Below, piece after piece: positions 55,795-64,000 of a stretch of DNA of 64,000 bases. The stretch's first letter is position 1, and every line of letters starts with the position of its first letter. The notes below the pieces were generated by a model. The model was not told where the DNA came from, made no database searches, and saw nothing but the letters and a program-made list of their open reading frames with translations. This DNA is from Rhodococcus sp. KRD197 (GTDB lineage: Bacteria; Actinomycetota; Actinomycetes; Mycobacteriales; Mycobacteriaceae), in assembly GCF_017168235.1 (NCBI RefSeq), contig NZ_JABFAO010000001.1, positions 413,334-477,333 on the forward strand, in the 5' to 3' direction. Position numbers and translations under genes: made by a program.

Positions 55795-55819
55795 CGGTGC
55801 GTCGTGAATCGACGCACCG
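55795..55819. promoter_or_regulatory. Hairpin in the fabD-acpM spacer
   Basis: CGGTGCGTCG, 5 nt, CGACGCACCG: a perfect 10-bp stem in the leader of acpM, 40 bp before its start. There is no U run after it. It might adjust the high AcpM level relative to FabD, by partial termination or transcript stabilisation (inference). Confidence 0.5.
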
Positions 55820-55929
55820 AAGTCTTTGCCACTGCGCTATCCCACGAACGGTCCTTCGTGTGCGCCACCGATTCCTCGAGGTGGGCACGTCGAGCCCGTG
55901 ACGCAGGTGGTCACGGGAGTTTCGTAAAG

Positions 55930-56838
55930 CTAGGTCAGCTCGGCCAATGCTGCAATATCTTCGGGCTTCTTGAGCCCGAGGTTCGGGGTGCCACGCATTT
56001 CGCGCTTGGCGATTCCGATCAGTGTTCCCGCCGGAGGCAGCTCTGCCACAGCGGAGACCGCGCGCTCGCGCAGCGAGGCGGTGCACAGATCCCAGCGGAC
56101 AGGCTTGGTCACCTGAGCTGCCAACTTGGCAAGCGCGTCTGCGCCGGATGTCACAGCGTTGCCGTCGGAGTTGGAGAGCAGAGTCCGGACGGGTTCGTTC
56201 GGCGTGATCGATGCCGCGGCAGCAGTGACTGCTTCCTGGGCGGGTGCCATGAAGCGGGTGTGAAATGCGCCCGCAACGGGAAGTGCACGCACGCGAGCCT
56301 TCTCCGGCGGGTTCGCGGCCAGCTCGGCCAGTGCGGTGAGCAGACCAGCGGCGACGATCTGGCCGGCAGCGTTGATGTTGGCAGGTTCGAGGCCGAGTTC
56401 TTCGAGACGGGCGAGCACGACAGCCTCGTCGCCGCCGAGAACCGCGGACATGCCGGTCGGTTCGAGCGCGCATGCCTTGGCCATCTCGGATCCGCGGACG
56501 GCGGCCAGAGTGACGGCCTCGTCGGCGGTGATCACCCCTGCCACCGCGGCGGCTGCAAGCTCGCCCACCGAATGCCCTGCGACGACGATGTCCTGCGGCA
56601 GGATACCGCGGCTGGCGATTTCCTCGAACGCCAGCAATGCCGCTGCCACGACGAGCGGCTGAGTCACCGACGTATCGGTGATCTCCTCGGCTGTCGCGGT
56701 GGTGCCGAGACGCACGAGGTCGAGACCGGACGCCTTGGACCACAGGGCGACGCGATCTGTAGCTCCGGGTAGTTCGAGCCATGGCACGAGCATTCCGGGT
56801 GTCTGGGAGCCCTGGCCGGGCGCAAGCAACGCAATCAC
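55930..56838 (-). CDS. fabD: Malonyl CoA-acyl carrier protein transacylase
   Basis: A 302-residue enzyme that moves malonyl from CoA to AcpM. It starts IALLAPGQGSQTPGM; the nucleophile is in VAGHSVGELAAAAVAG and the His partner is in AGAFHTRFM. Starts at GTG 56838. First gene of the fabD-acpM-kasA-accD6 operon, with a palindromic operator about 70-85 bp upstream. Confidence 0.96.
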   Translation of the reverse strand: MIALLAPGQGSQTPGMLVPWLELPGATDRVALWSKASGLDLVRLGTTATAEEITDTSVTQPLVVAAALLAFEEIASRGILPQDIVVAGHSVGELAAAAVAGVITADEAVTLAAVRGSEMAKACALEPTGMSAVLGGDEAVVLARLEELGLEPANINAAGQIVAAGLLTALAELAANPPEKARVRALPVAGAFHTRFMAPAQEAVTAAAASITPNEPVRTLLSNSDGNAVTSGADALAKLAAQVTKPVRWDLCTASLRERAVSAVAELPPAGTLIGIAKREMRGTPNLGLKKPEDIAALAELT

Positions 56839-56904
56839 ATCGTTAAGAGAACACCGTTGAGGCCGGTTTCAGAGATGTTGCTCTCGATGAACTCTTGCTG
56901 TGCA

Positions 56905-56925
56905 ATTTGTGGAGACCCCACAAAA
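56905..56925. promoter_or_regulatory. MabR-type operator upstream of fabD
   Basis: ATTTGT, nine bases, ACAAAA; the inner arms TTTGTGG and CCACAAA are a perfect 7-5-7 inverted repeat (56906-56924). From memory the mycobacterial FAS-II regulator MabR binds TTTTGT-N9-ACAAAA upstream of fabD; position and spacing agree here, and mabR itself is adjacent. Confidence 0.7.
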
Positions 56926-56966
56926 CGGCTCACGGAGCGCTCGCATCGCCGCACCCCTGCATGGCG

Positions 56967-58301
56967 TTACGTCACAACTTCGCCGAATGTTACCTGTGGG
57001 ATGTGTGGTGCTGGATAGTGTGGTTCGTGATGCGTTCGAGTCAGTCGTCCTACTGTTGCCGCGACCCGAAGCACGTACGCATCACGAGATTGTGTCGGGT
57101 CGCGGCCCGTAACCTCGGCAATTCTCTTCAAGCGATAGCGCACCGTATTTGGATGAACAAACAGCTGCCGGGCGCACATCTCGACCGCACCGCCACAGTC
57201 GAGGTACGCGTCCAGGGTGTCCGCGAGCCCGGAACCCGCGGAGAACAACGGCTGAACCAGTAGGTCGTTGAGAGCCTCGATGGCAGCGGAATCACCCAGC
57301 AACGCACGTTCCGGCAGCAACTCGCCGGCATGCACCGGCCGCGGAGCGCCTCGCCAACCAGCCACCGCCTGCATTCCGGCGAACGCCTCGACGGCGCTCG
57401 AATGCGCAGCGCCCAGAGTGCGCGTGGTCGGTCCGATGACCACAGCCCCATCCGAAAAATTGCGCAGCATGTCCTCGAGAAACGAACTGCTCGTCGGATC
57501 GTCTGACAACCGTCCGCTCACAACCATGACCAACCTGGTCCCCTGAACCACGGCGAGAGCGGCGCGATTGTGCTTCTGCGCGACCGCATGCACAGTGCCC
57601 ACCACAGACACGCCCTGATCGTCGGGGGGAGTGCCCACCAGCACCGTTGCAGGCGCGGTGGCGTCCCAGTTCAGCGTCGCAGCCCGCGAAAGCATGTCCG
57701 ATCCGGTGTCGCCGCGCACAACGGCGTCGACGACAAGAGCCTCGAGCCTCGTGTCCCACGCACCACGCGACTCCGCAGCACTGGCATATACCGACGCGGC
57801 CGCGAAACCAAGTTCGCGGCCGTACCGCAACACCGCCTCCGTCAACGCAACCAGCTGCTGATCGTTGCGAGCCAACGCCGGCAACCACTGCTCGAAGAAC
57901 TCCATCGCAACGCGAACCATGTCCACCGTCTGACGCAGCGTCAGACGCCGCGCCAGATCCTGCGGAATGACCTGAAACGCATCCAGGCTGAACCTGATAT
58001 CGCTCTGCGGGTTCTTCAACCATTCCAAGAAGTTGTCCACCGCCGTCTGAATCAACAACTGCACACTCGACCGCTGTGCCGCGTCCAGACCAGCGAAGAA
58101 CGGCAACTGATCCTGCATCGCCGTCACGGCCTCCGTCGACAAGCGCCCGGAGAACTGCTTCACCCGGCGCAACAACGCGTCGGGAAGCGGATCGCGCTTC
58201 TGCCGTGACGGCGACAACGCCTTCACCGGAAGATGCACCTCGTTGTCGGTGATGTAGCTATCGGGGTACTCGCCACCACCGGCTCCGTTCTTGTCGACCA
58301 T
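56967..58301 (-). CDS. mabR: PucR-type transcriptional regulator of the FAS-II operon (MabR)
   Basis: A 444-residue regulator. The N-terminal 150 residues and the GGDEF-like middle have no metal motif; the C-terminal PucR helix-turn-helix (about 370-425) has VEMCARQLFVHPNTVRYRLKRIAEVTG. It is placed between aceE and fabD exactly as the mycobacterial mabR gene (Rv2242), so control of mycolate FAS-II genes is expected. Start ATG 58301 lacks a ribosome-binding site and is 13 nt after a large hairpin. The N-terminus is somewhat longer than the mycobacterial protein. Confidence 0.88.
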   Translation of the reverse strand: MVDKNGAGGGEYPDSYITDNEVHLPVKALSPSRQKRDPLPDALLRRVKQFSGRLSTEAVTAMQDQLPFFAGLDAAQRSSVQLLIQTAVDNFLEWLKNPQSDIRFSLDAFQVIPQDLARRLTLRQTVDMVRVAMEFFEQWLPALARNDQQLVALTEAVLRYGRELGFAAASVYASAAESRGAWDTRLEALVVDAVVRGDTGSDMLSRAATLNWDATAPATVLVGTPPDDQGVSVVGTVHAVAQKHNRAALAVVQGTRLVMVVSGRLSDDPTSSSFLEDMLRNFSDGAVVIGPTTRTLGAAHSSAVEAFAGMQAVAGWRGAPRPVHAGELLPERALLGDSAAIEALNDLLVQPLFSAGSGLADTLDAYLDCGGAVEMCARQLFVHPNTVRYRLKRIAEVTGRDPTQSRDAYVLRVAATVGRLTRTHHEPHYPAPHIPQVTFGEVVT

Positions 58302-58314
58302 GAGAAAAACCTAC

Positions 58315-58360
58315 GCCCGCCCACCGGGGTCCCGCGACGACGGGACTTCGGTGGACGGGC
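58315..58360 (-). terminator. Terminator of aceE abutting the mabR start
   Basis: An imperfect 20-bp stem (58315-58334 with 58341-58360; three non-Watson-Crick positions) followed on the minus strand by GTAGGTTTTTC and then the mabR ATG at 58301. It is a standard terminator of aceE and at the same time the leader of mabR. Confidence 0.75.
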
Positions 58361-58376
58361 GAGGGTGGGTTACGGA

Positions 58377-61208
58377 TTATGCGGAACCGGTATCGGCGTA
58401 CGAGGTCGGCGCAGCATGCACGTCGTCGATGCGGTACTTCTCCGCGGCCTCGACTGCCTTCGACTTGTCGATCTCACCCGAAGCCGCGAGAGCCGACAAC
58501 ACGGCGACGACGATGGATTCGGCGTCGACGTTGAACACGCGTCGAGCAGCCGGGCGGGTGTCGGAGAAGCCGAAACCGTCGGTACCGAGCGTGACATAGT
58601 CGCCCGGCACCCACTGGCGGATCTGGTCCGGGACTGCGCGCATCCAATCCGAGGCCGCCACGACCGGGCCGGCCGAGTTCGACAGGGCCTGCGTCACGAA
58701 CGGCACACGCTTCTCGGCGCCCGGATTGCGAAGCGCTTCCTTCTCCGCCTCGACACCGTCACGGCGAAGCTCGCCCCACGAGGTGACCGACCAGACACCG
58801 GAGCGGACGCCCCACTCGGACTCGAGCAGCTCACGGGCCTTGCGTGCCGAGACGATACCGACTCCCGACGCCAGAATCTGCGCCTCGGGGCCATCGCCGT
58901 CCTGCGGCTTCTCGAACAGGTAGATGCCCTTGAGAAGTGCGTCCACGTCGAGGTCCTCCGGCTGGGCCGGCTGCTGGTAGGGCTCGTTGTACAGGGTGAT
59001 GTAGTAGAAAATGTTCTCACCGCCGAAGCCTTCGACTCCTTCGGTGCCGCCGTACATTCGGCGCAGACCGTCCTTGACGATGTGGGCGATCTCGTAGGAG
59101 AAGGCCGGGTCGTACGCGACGGCGGCCGGGTTGGTCGAGGCCAGTAGCAACGAGTGACCGTCCGCGTGCTGCAGGCCCTCGCCGGTGAGCGTGGTGCGAC
59201 CCGCGGTGGCGCCCAGGACGAATCCGCGTGCCATCTGATCGGCAGCTGCCCACAGGCCGTCACCGGTGCGCTGGAAGCCGAACATCGAGTAGAAGATGTA
59301 CAGCGGGATCATCACCTCGCCGTGCGTCGAGTACGAGGTGCCGACTGCGGTGAACGACGCCGTCGAACCGGCCTCGTTGATGCCCTCGTGCAGGATCTGA
59401 CCCGACGAGTTCTCCTTGTAGGCGAGCATCAACTCGGAGTCGACCGATGTGTACAGCTGGCCGTTGCGGTTGTAGATCTTGAGCGACGGGAACCACGAGT
59501 CCATACCGAACGTGCGGGCCTCGTCGGGGATGATCGGCACGATGCGGTGGCCGATCTCCTTGTCGCGAAGAAGCTCCTTCATCACGCGCACCAGCGCCAT
59601 CGTCGTCGCGACGTCCTGCTTGCCGGAACCCTTGAGCAGCGTCTTGTAGGTGTCGTCGCTCGGCTGCGGCAGCGGCTTCGGGGTGACCCGACGCTCGGGG
59701 ACGAACCCGCCGAGCTTGCGTCGACGATCGAGCATGTACGCAATCTCCGGGGCATCGGCGCCGGGGTGGTAGTACGGCGGCAGATACGGATCCTTCTCCA
59801 ACTCCTCGTCGGAGATGGGGATGTGCTGCAGGTCGCGGAAGGTCTTCAGGTCGTCGAGAGTGAGCTTCTTCATCTGGTGCGTCGCATTGCGCCCTTCGAA
59901 GTGCTTACCGAGGGTGTAGCCCTTGATGGTGTGCGCCAGGATGACCGTCGGCTGGCCCTTGTGCGCCATCGCAGCGGCGTACGCGGCATGGACCTTGCGG
60001 TAGTCGTGTCCGCCGCGCTTGAGATTCCAGATGTCACCGTCGGAGAGATCCTTGACCAGTTCCTTGGTGCGGGGATCGCGGCCGAAGAAGTGATCACGAA
60101 CGTAGCCGCCGTCGTTGGCCTTGTACGTCTGGAAATCCCCATCGGGGGTGGTGTTCATCAGGTTGACGAGCGCACCATCGCGGTCGGCGTGGAGCAGTGC
60201 ATCCCACTCGCGTCCCCAGACCACCTTGATGACGTTCCAGCCGGCGCCGCGGAAGAACGACTCCAACTCCTGGATGATCTTGCCGTTGCCGCGGACCGGT
60301 CCATCGAGGCGCTGCAGGTTGCAGTTGACGACGAAAGTCAGGTTGTCGAGACCCTCGGTGGCGGCGACGTGCGCCAGGCCGCGCGATTCGGGCTCGTCCA
60401 TCTCGCCGTCGCCCAGGAACGCCCAGACGTGCTGGTCGGAGGTGTCCTTGATGTCGCGGTCGTGCAGGTAGTGATTGAAGCGTGCCTGATAGATGGCGTT
60501 CATCGGACCCAGGCCCATGGAGACCGTCGGGAACTCCCAGAAGTCCTGCATCAAGCGAGGGTGCGGGTACGACGGCAGGCCGCCGCCGGAGTCGGAGTGC
60601 GAGTACTCCTGGCGGAACCCGTCCATGCGCTCGGCGGGGATGCGTCCTTCGAGGAATGCGCGTGCGTAGATGCCGGGGGACGCGTGACCCTGGATGAAGA
60701 CCTGGTCGCCGCCACCCGGGTGATCCTTGCCGCGGAAGAAGTGGTTGAAACCGACCTCGTAGAGCGCGGCGGAGGAAGCGTAGGTGGAGATGTGTCCACC
60801 GACTCCCACTCCGGGACGCTGGGCGCGGTGGACCATGATGGCGGCGTTCCATCGAATCCAAGCGCGGTAGCGACGCTCCATCGATTCGTCACCGGGGAAC
60901 CACGGTTCGTTCTCGGTGGGAATCGTGTTCACGTAATCCGTGGACGTCAAAGACGGCAGCGCGACCCGACGTTCACCGGCGCGTTCGAGCAACCGCAGCA
61001 TCAGATAGCGCGCACGGGCCGGACCCGACCGTTCGAGGAGACCGTCGAAGGATTCGATCCATTCGTTGGTCTCGTCATTGTCGATGTCGGGCAGGTAGCT
61101 GGCGACACCCTCGCGGATGACGCGTACTCGACCGTCCGAGCCGGTGGGCCCGCTCGTCTTTGCGGCAGATTTTGTGTTCTGCCGATCGTCCTGGTTCATC
61201 TCGGACAA
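58377..61208 (-). CDS. aceE: Pyruvate dehydrogenase E1 component, homodimeric type
   Basis: A 943-residue thiamine-diphosphate enzyme that decarboxylates pyruvate and passes acetyl to E2. The ThDP motif [12 protein letters not shown] and the N-terminal segment [15 protein letters not shown] match mycobacterial AceE. TTG 61208 is chosen as the start since GAGGAG stands 8 nt upstream; ATG 61199 would be too far from it to be favoured but is possible. Divergent from the DUF3052 gene. Size and sequence are normal. Confidence 0.96.
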   Translation of the reverse strand: MSEMNQDDRQNTKSAAKTSGPTGSDGRVRVIREGVASYLPDIDNDETNEWIESFDGLLERSGPARARYLMLRLLERAGERRVALPSLTSTDYVNTIPTENEPWFPGDESMERRYRAWIRWNAAIMVHRAQRPGVGVGGHISTYASSAALYEVGFNHFFRGKDHPGGGDQVFIQGHASPGIYARAFLEGRIPAERMDGFRQEYSHSDSGGGLPSYPHPRLMQDFWEFPTVSMGLGPMNAIYQARFNHYLHDRDIKDTSDQHVWAFLGDGEMDEPESRGLAHVAATEGLDNLTFVVNCNLQRLDGPVRGNGKIIQELESFFRGAGWNVIKVVWGREWDALLHADRDGALVNLMNTTPDGDFQTYKANDGGYVRDHFFGRDPRTKELVKDLSDGDIWNLKRGGHDYRKVHAAYAAAMAHKGQPTVILAHTIKGYTLGKHFEGRNATHQMKKLTLDDLKTFRDLQHIPISDEELEKDPYLPPYYHPGADAPEIAYMLDRRRKLGGFVPERRVTPKPLPQPSDDTYKTLLKGSGKQDVATTMALVRVMKELLRDKEIGHRIVPIIPDEARTFGMDSWFPSLKIYNRNGQLYTSVDSELMLAYKENSSGQILHEGINEAGSTASFTAVGTSYSTHGEVMIPLYIFYSMFGFQRTGDGLWAAADQMARGFVLGATAGRTTLTGEGLQHADGHSLLLASTNPAAVAYDPAFSYEIAHIVKDGLRRMYGGTEGVEGFGGENIFYYITLYNEPYQQPAQPEDLDVDALLKGIYLFEKPQDGDGPEAQILASGVGIVSARKARELLESEWGVRSGVWSVTSWGELRRDGVEAEKEALRNPGAEKRVPFVTQALSNSAGPVVAASDWMRAVPDQIRQWVPGDYVTLGTDGFGFSDTRPAARRVFNVDAESIVVAVLSALAASGEIDKSKAVEAAEKYRIDDVHAAPTSYADTGSA

Positions 61209-61466
61209 CGTGTGTACTCCTCAATGTGGCGGGCGCTCGGTGTGGCGGCCGCTGCCATGTATCTCGCACTCTGTGACGGCGATCTACGTTCCTCGTTTCA
61301 GTGATCCTGATCAATTCTCCTACACATCTCCGGTGGAGGTAGTACGGAGTCCCAATACCCGCCAGTAGAAATTTATGTACGCAATTTCGGCGCGGTCAGC
61401 TTGCGGTTACGGCTAAAACACTGTTCGCTTGCACTACTTCACCCACTATGCAAGGAGGTCACCACC

Positions 61467-61889
61467 GTGGTCGCCGCGGCGGACGCTCAGAACTACGCTC
61501 AGAAACTTGGAATCACCCGCGACTTGGTTGTCCAGGAGCTGGGCTGGGACGAGGACACAGACGACGACCTCCGGGCAGACGTCGAGGACGCTATCGGCGG
61601 GGAGACCCTCGATGAGGACTCCGACGAGGTGATCGACGTCGTACTGCTGTGGTGGCGCGACGGAGACGGTGATCTCGTCGACGCGCTCATGGACGCCATC
61701 GGTCCGTTGTCGGACGACGGATTCGTCTGGGTCCTCAGCCCCAAAACCGGACTTCCAGGCCACGTCGAGCCCAGTGAGATCGCCGAGTCGGCTCCCACGG
61801 CAGGGTTGACGCAGACATCGGCTCAAAATCTGGGCGACTGGATCGGCAGTCGGCTGGTTCAGCCCAAGACGCAGGCAACCAAACGGTAG
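61467..61889 (+). CDS. DUF3052 family protein
   Basis: A 140-residue acidic protein conserved in actinobacteria (Rv2239c position). It has NYAQKLGITRDLVVQELGWD at the start and WVLSPKTGLPGHVEPSEIAESA later, the DUF3052 signature. Unknown function. GTG 61467 has AAGGAGG 8 nt upstream, which fixes the start; the frame is open to 61401. It precedes ahpE by 28 bp, probably an operon. Confidence 0.88.
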   Translation: MVAAADAQNYAQKLGITRDLVVQELGWDEDTDDDLRADVEDAIGGETLDEDSDEVIDVVLLWWRDGDGDLVDALMDAIGPLSDDGFVWVLSPKTGLPGHVEPSEIAESAPTAGLTQTSAQNLGDWIGSRLVQPKTQATKR

Positions 61890-61917
61890 AGACAGCCGAA
61901 CAGGAAGACGGAATTCG

Positions 61918-62376
61918 ATGCCACTCGAGGTGGGCGCGTCGGCGCCCGACTTCACTCTGAAGGACCAGAACAACCAGGAAGTCACCCTGTCCTCGTACCG
62001 CGGGGCCAAGAACGTTCTGTTGGTCTTTTATCCGTTGGCATTCACCGGGACGTGCCAGGGTGAGCTGTGCAAAGTACGTGACGAGCTACCCAAGTTCGAA
62101 AACGACGACTCGGCGATCCTGGCCATCTCGGTGGGGCCACCACCCACTCACAAGATCTGGGCCGCGGAGCAGGGATATACCTTTCCGCTGCTGTCGGACT
62201 TCTGGCCGCACGGCGCGGTGGCGCAGGCCTATGGCGTGTTCAACGACAAGGCTGGATTCGCCAACCGCGGTACCTTCGTCATCGACAAGGACGGGATCGT
62301 TCGCTTCGCCGAGATGAACCAGCCCGGCGAGGCCCGCGATCAGTCAGCGTGGGAGAAGGCACTGGCTTCGGTCTAG
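61918..62376 (+). CDS. ahpE: AhpE-type peroxiredoxin
   Basis: A 152-residue thiol peroxidase. The peroxidatic cysteine C46 is in FYPLAFTGTCQGE. Much of the sequence (AISVGPPPTHKIWA, FPLLSDFWPHGAVAQAYGVF) is near-identical to mycobacterial AhpE, which is a one-Cys enzyme. Here a second cysteine, C51, stands five residues later, where the mycobacterial protein has Asp, giving the C-x4-C spacing of atypical two-Cys (BCP/PrxQ) enzymes. It reduces peroxides and peroxynitrite using thiol donors such as mycothiol or thioredoxin. Followed by a very strong hairpin. Confidence 0.94.
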   Translation: MPLEVGASAPDFTLKDQNNQEVTLSSYRGAKNVLLVFYPLAFTGTCQGELCKVRDELPKFENDDSAILAISVGPPPTHKIWAAEQGYTFPLLSDFWPHGAVAQAYGVFNDKAGFANRGTFVIDKDGIVRFAEMNQPGEARDQSAWEKALASV

Positions 62377-62387
62377 GCGCTTCGCAC

Positions 62388-62431
62388 ATGTGCGCGGAAA
62401 TACATAGCCAGCTATGTATTTCCGCGCACAT
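62388..62431. terminator. Terminator after ahpE
   Basis: A perfect 21-bp inverted repeat with a 2-nt loop (arms 62388-62408 and 62411-62431). The arms contain an AT-rich half, unusual here. Confidence 0.85.
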
Positions 62432-62520
62432 AGGAGGGCGTCTGACGTGCGGAATTGGAGATCCGGCGTCTACACGATAAATTTCTCCAAGCGTTCCGTT
62501 GGCTCAGGCCAGCGGCACTC

Positions 62521-62592
62521 GGGCGTATAGCTCAGCGGTAGAGCTCTGGTTTTACACACCAGCGGTCGGGGGTTCGAACCCCTCTGCGCCCA
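62521..62592 (+). tRNA. tRNA-Val (TAC)
   Basis: A complete 72-nt tRNA: acceptor GGGCGTA with TGCGCCC, anticodon stem CTGGT/ACCAG around TTTACAC with TAC anticodon, and T arm GGGGG-TTCGAAC-CCCTC. No CCA is encoded. Confidence 0.95.
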
Positions 62593-62628
62593 CAACAGAA
62601 GTGACGTTCGAACCCTTGACCGTCGAGG

Positions 62629-63975
62629 TCATCCCCGATCGGCAGTGCGTTCGTGGGCGATGGTGAGCATCTCGTCGGTGGAGGTGAGTTTCACCTGTGG
62701 GCGACCCGTGGCGCGGCCGGCGGCGCGTTCGAACTCGTCGATCCGCTGCCACTGAGCGCGGTCGATGCGGTGTGGCTGGCGGGTGTCGAGAAGTTCGGTC
62801 AGCTCGCGCGGAGATCGTGCCGGGTCGGTGAGCCTGCCCGAATCGAAGTCCTCGAGCAGTCGATCGACGGTTTCGGCGGCGCAGCTGCGGTTGGTGCCGA
62901 TCACACCCGAGGGGCCGCGTTTGATCCATCCTGCTGTGTACACCCCGGGTAGCGGCTGGCCGGTGCTCGGGTCGAGCACCCGTCCGTGCTCGTTGGGTAT
63001 GGTCCCCGAGCGGGTGTCGAAGGGGATCTCGGGGATCGGTTGGCCGCGAAATCCGACTGCGCGCAAGACGAGCCCGGTCTCGATGTCCTCGATGCGGCCG
63101 GTTGGTTCGGCGGAGGGCGTGCCCTCGCGTTCGATCATGCGGTTGTGCGCGATGCGCAGGCGTTCGACACGGTCGGTACCGAGTATCTCGGTGGGAGCGC
63201 TCAGGAAGCGCAGCGTCAGTTGTTTGGTCCCGCCGCGGTTGGCGGCCAGAACCTCGGACAATGCCCTGGACTTGCGTGCGGGGGTGTCGTTCAGGTCGTC
63301 GCCGGTGCGGGTCACCGGATCGGTGAGAACGTCGATGTCGTCGAGGTGGGCGAAGGCCAGCAGTTCTGGCGTGGTGTAAGCGGCCTGCGCGGGACCGCGC
63401 CGCCCGAGCAGCACCACTTCCTCGATCTTGCTGTGTGCCAGTTGCTCGAGCGCGTGATCGGCAATGTCGGTGTGGCGCAGTCGTTCGACGCCCATAAGCA
63501 GTATCCGGGCGATGTCCAGGCCGACGTTGCCGTTGCCGATGACCACGGCGCGACGGTGTCCGAAATCGAAGCGTCGCTCCCGGTAGTCGGGGTGTCCGTT
63601 GTACCAGGCGACGAACTCCGCGGCCGCATGGCTGCCCGGAAGGTCTTCCCCGGGGATGCCGAGTCGTCGATCGCTCAACGCGCCCACGGTATAGATCACC
63701 GCGTGGTGGTGTCGTGCCAGTTCGGCGTGGGAAAGGTGTCGTCCGATCTCGACGTTGTAGAAGGTGTGGAAGTTCGACCGCGCAGCGGTCCAGGAGAATA
63801 CGTCGGTGATCTTTTTGGTATGAGTGTGGTCGGGCGCGACGCCCGCGCGGACGAGCCCGAACGGTGTCGGTAGTCGATCGAACATCGAGACCTGCACCGC
63901 GGAGTCCGTCTCGGAGAGCAGGCGTTCCGCGGCGTAGAACCCGCTGGGACCCGCGCCGACGATCGCTACACGCAA
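62629..63975 (-). CDS. fprA: Ferredoxin/adrenodoxin-NADP+ reductase (FprA-type)
   Basis: A protein of at least 448 residues. FAD-binding VAIVGAGPSGFYAAERLL begins it, NADP-binding VVIGNGNVGLDIARILL is at about 147-163, and VYTAGWIKRGPSGVIGTN closes the FAD site; the end RPQVKLTSTDEML matches the mycobacterial FprA end. It passes electrons from NADPH to ferredoxins serving P450 and other enzymes. TTG 63975 is the first visible start, but the frame stays open to the window edge, so the true start may lie outside. Confidence 0.92.
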   Translation of the reverse strand: MRVAIVGAGPSGFYAAERLLSETDSAVQVSMFDRLPTPFGLVRAGVAPDHTHTKKITDVFSWTAARSNFHTFYNVEIGRHLSHAELARHHHAVIYTVGALSDRRLGIPGEDLPGSHAAAEFVAWYNGHPDYRERRFDFGHRRAVVIGNGNVGLDIARILLMGVERLRHTDIADHALEQLAHSKIEEVVLLGRRGPAQAAYTTPELLAFAHLDDIDVLTDPVTRTGDDLNDTPARKSRALSEVLAANRGGTKQLTLRFLSAPTEILGTDRVERLRIAHNRMIEREGTPSAEPTGRIEDIETGLVLRAVGFRGQPIPEIPFDTRSGTIPNEHGRVLDPSTGQPLPGVYTAGWIKRGPSGVIGTNRSCAAETVDRLLEDFDSGRLTDPARSPRELTELLDTRQPHRIDRAQWQRIDEFERAAGRATGRPQVKLTSTDEMLTIAHERTADRG

Positions 63976-64000
63976 CGGTGTGCGGTGCGTTGTCCGTTGC

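Noticed and set aside
1..64000. CRISPR array, rRNA operon, riboswitch, insertion sequence or replication origin
   Set aside because: I found no regularly spaced repeats, no rRNA sequence, no recognisable riboswitch core and no transposase-like gene or terminal inverted repeats in this window.

Overview
The window is high-GC actinobacterial chromosome, most consistent with a mycolic-acid producer of the Rhodococcus/Nocardia group. Gene content and order repeatedly match Mycobacterium (rsmE-phoH-ybeY-era-recO-uppS, then smtB/zur-glyS; dgt-dnaG; mabR-fabD-acpM-kasA-accD6 beside aceE, DUF3052 and ahpE). There is only one kas gene and the FAS-II cassette is short, which argues against Mycobacterium itself. 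GTG/TTG starts, 4-nt stop/start overlaps and several probable leaderless promoters also fit this group. Species is not determinable from the sequence alone.

Layout. (1) 0-14.2 kb, core: RNA maturation and repair genes (rsmE, phoH, ybeY, era, recO), decaprenyl diphosphate synthase, an ArsR-Zur metal-sensing pair divergent from glyS, a TPM-domain surface protein, a DUF218 membrane protein, dgt, dnaG and tRNA-Asn. (2) 14.2-30.0 kb, accessory: the 3' 45 bp of tRNA-Asn is repeated at 16452-16496 and 29915-29959, which looks like two tandem, integrase-less genomic islands. The first island holds the wreckage of an XRE antitoxin-like gene and of a CBASS-type CD-NTase, plus an intact lipoprotein. The second holds two NarL-type two-component systems, a secreted serine hydrolase, a cinA gene, two tandem ferredoxin-fold proteins, an unknown soluble/membrane gene pair, an AI-2E family transporter and an HdeD protein.

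(3) 30-46.8 kb: a methyltransferase, an iron/siderophore-type ABC transporter with a partial IdeR-like box, an ArsR-VOC operon on a probably leaderless autoregulated promoter, an ectoine/hydroxyectoine-type ABC importer (ehuBCDA), a large assimilatory nitrate reductase fused to a CysJ-like flavoprotein, a PadR-MFS drug-efflux operon, a GAF-ANTAR regulator and a secreted cupin. (4) 46.9-52.6 kb: tRNA-Met(CAT), an orphan molybdopterin oxidoreductase, an NDMA-dependent alcohol dehydrogenase preceded by a perfect KstR-type motif, a beta-lactamase-fold protein, DUF3145 and a cold-shock protein. (5) 52.6-64 kb: accD6, kasA, acpM and fabD with their likely regulator mabR and a MabR-type operator, aceE, DUF3052, AhpE-type peroxiredoxin, tRNA-Val and an FprA-type ferredoxin reductase.

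How genes work together: zinc homeostasis (ArsR senses and relieves zur; a shared operator faces glyS); mycolate elongation (FabD loads malonyl onto AcpM, KasA condenses, AccD6 is the carboxyltransferase of malonyl-CoA supply, MabR controls); iron uptake (binding protein, permease, ATPase); nitrate assimilation in one self-contained polypeptide. No intact undescribed defence or biosynthetic system is evident. The most unusual parts are the tandem tRNA-Asn island with its dead CBASS enzyme, and several well-formed operators.
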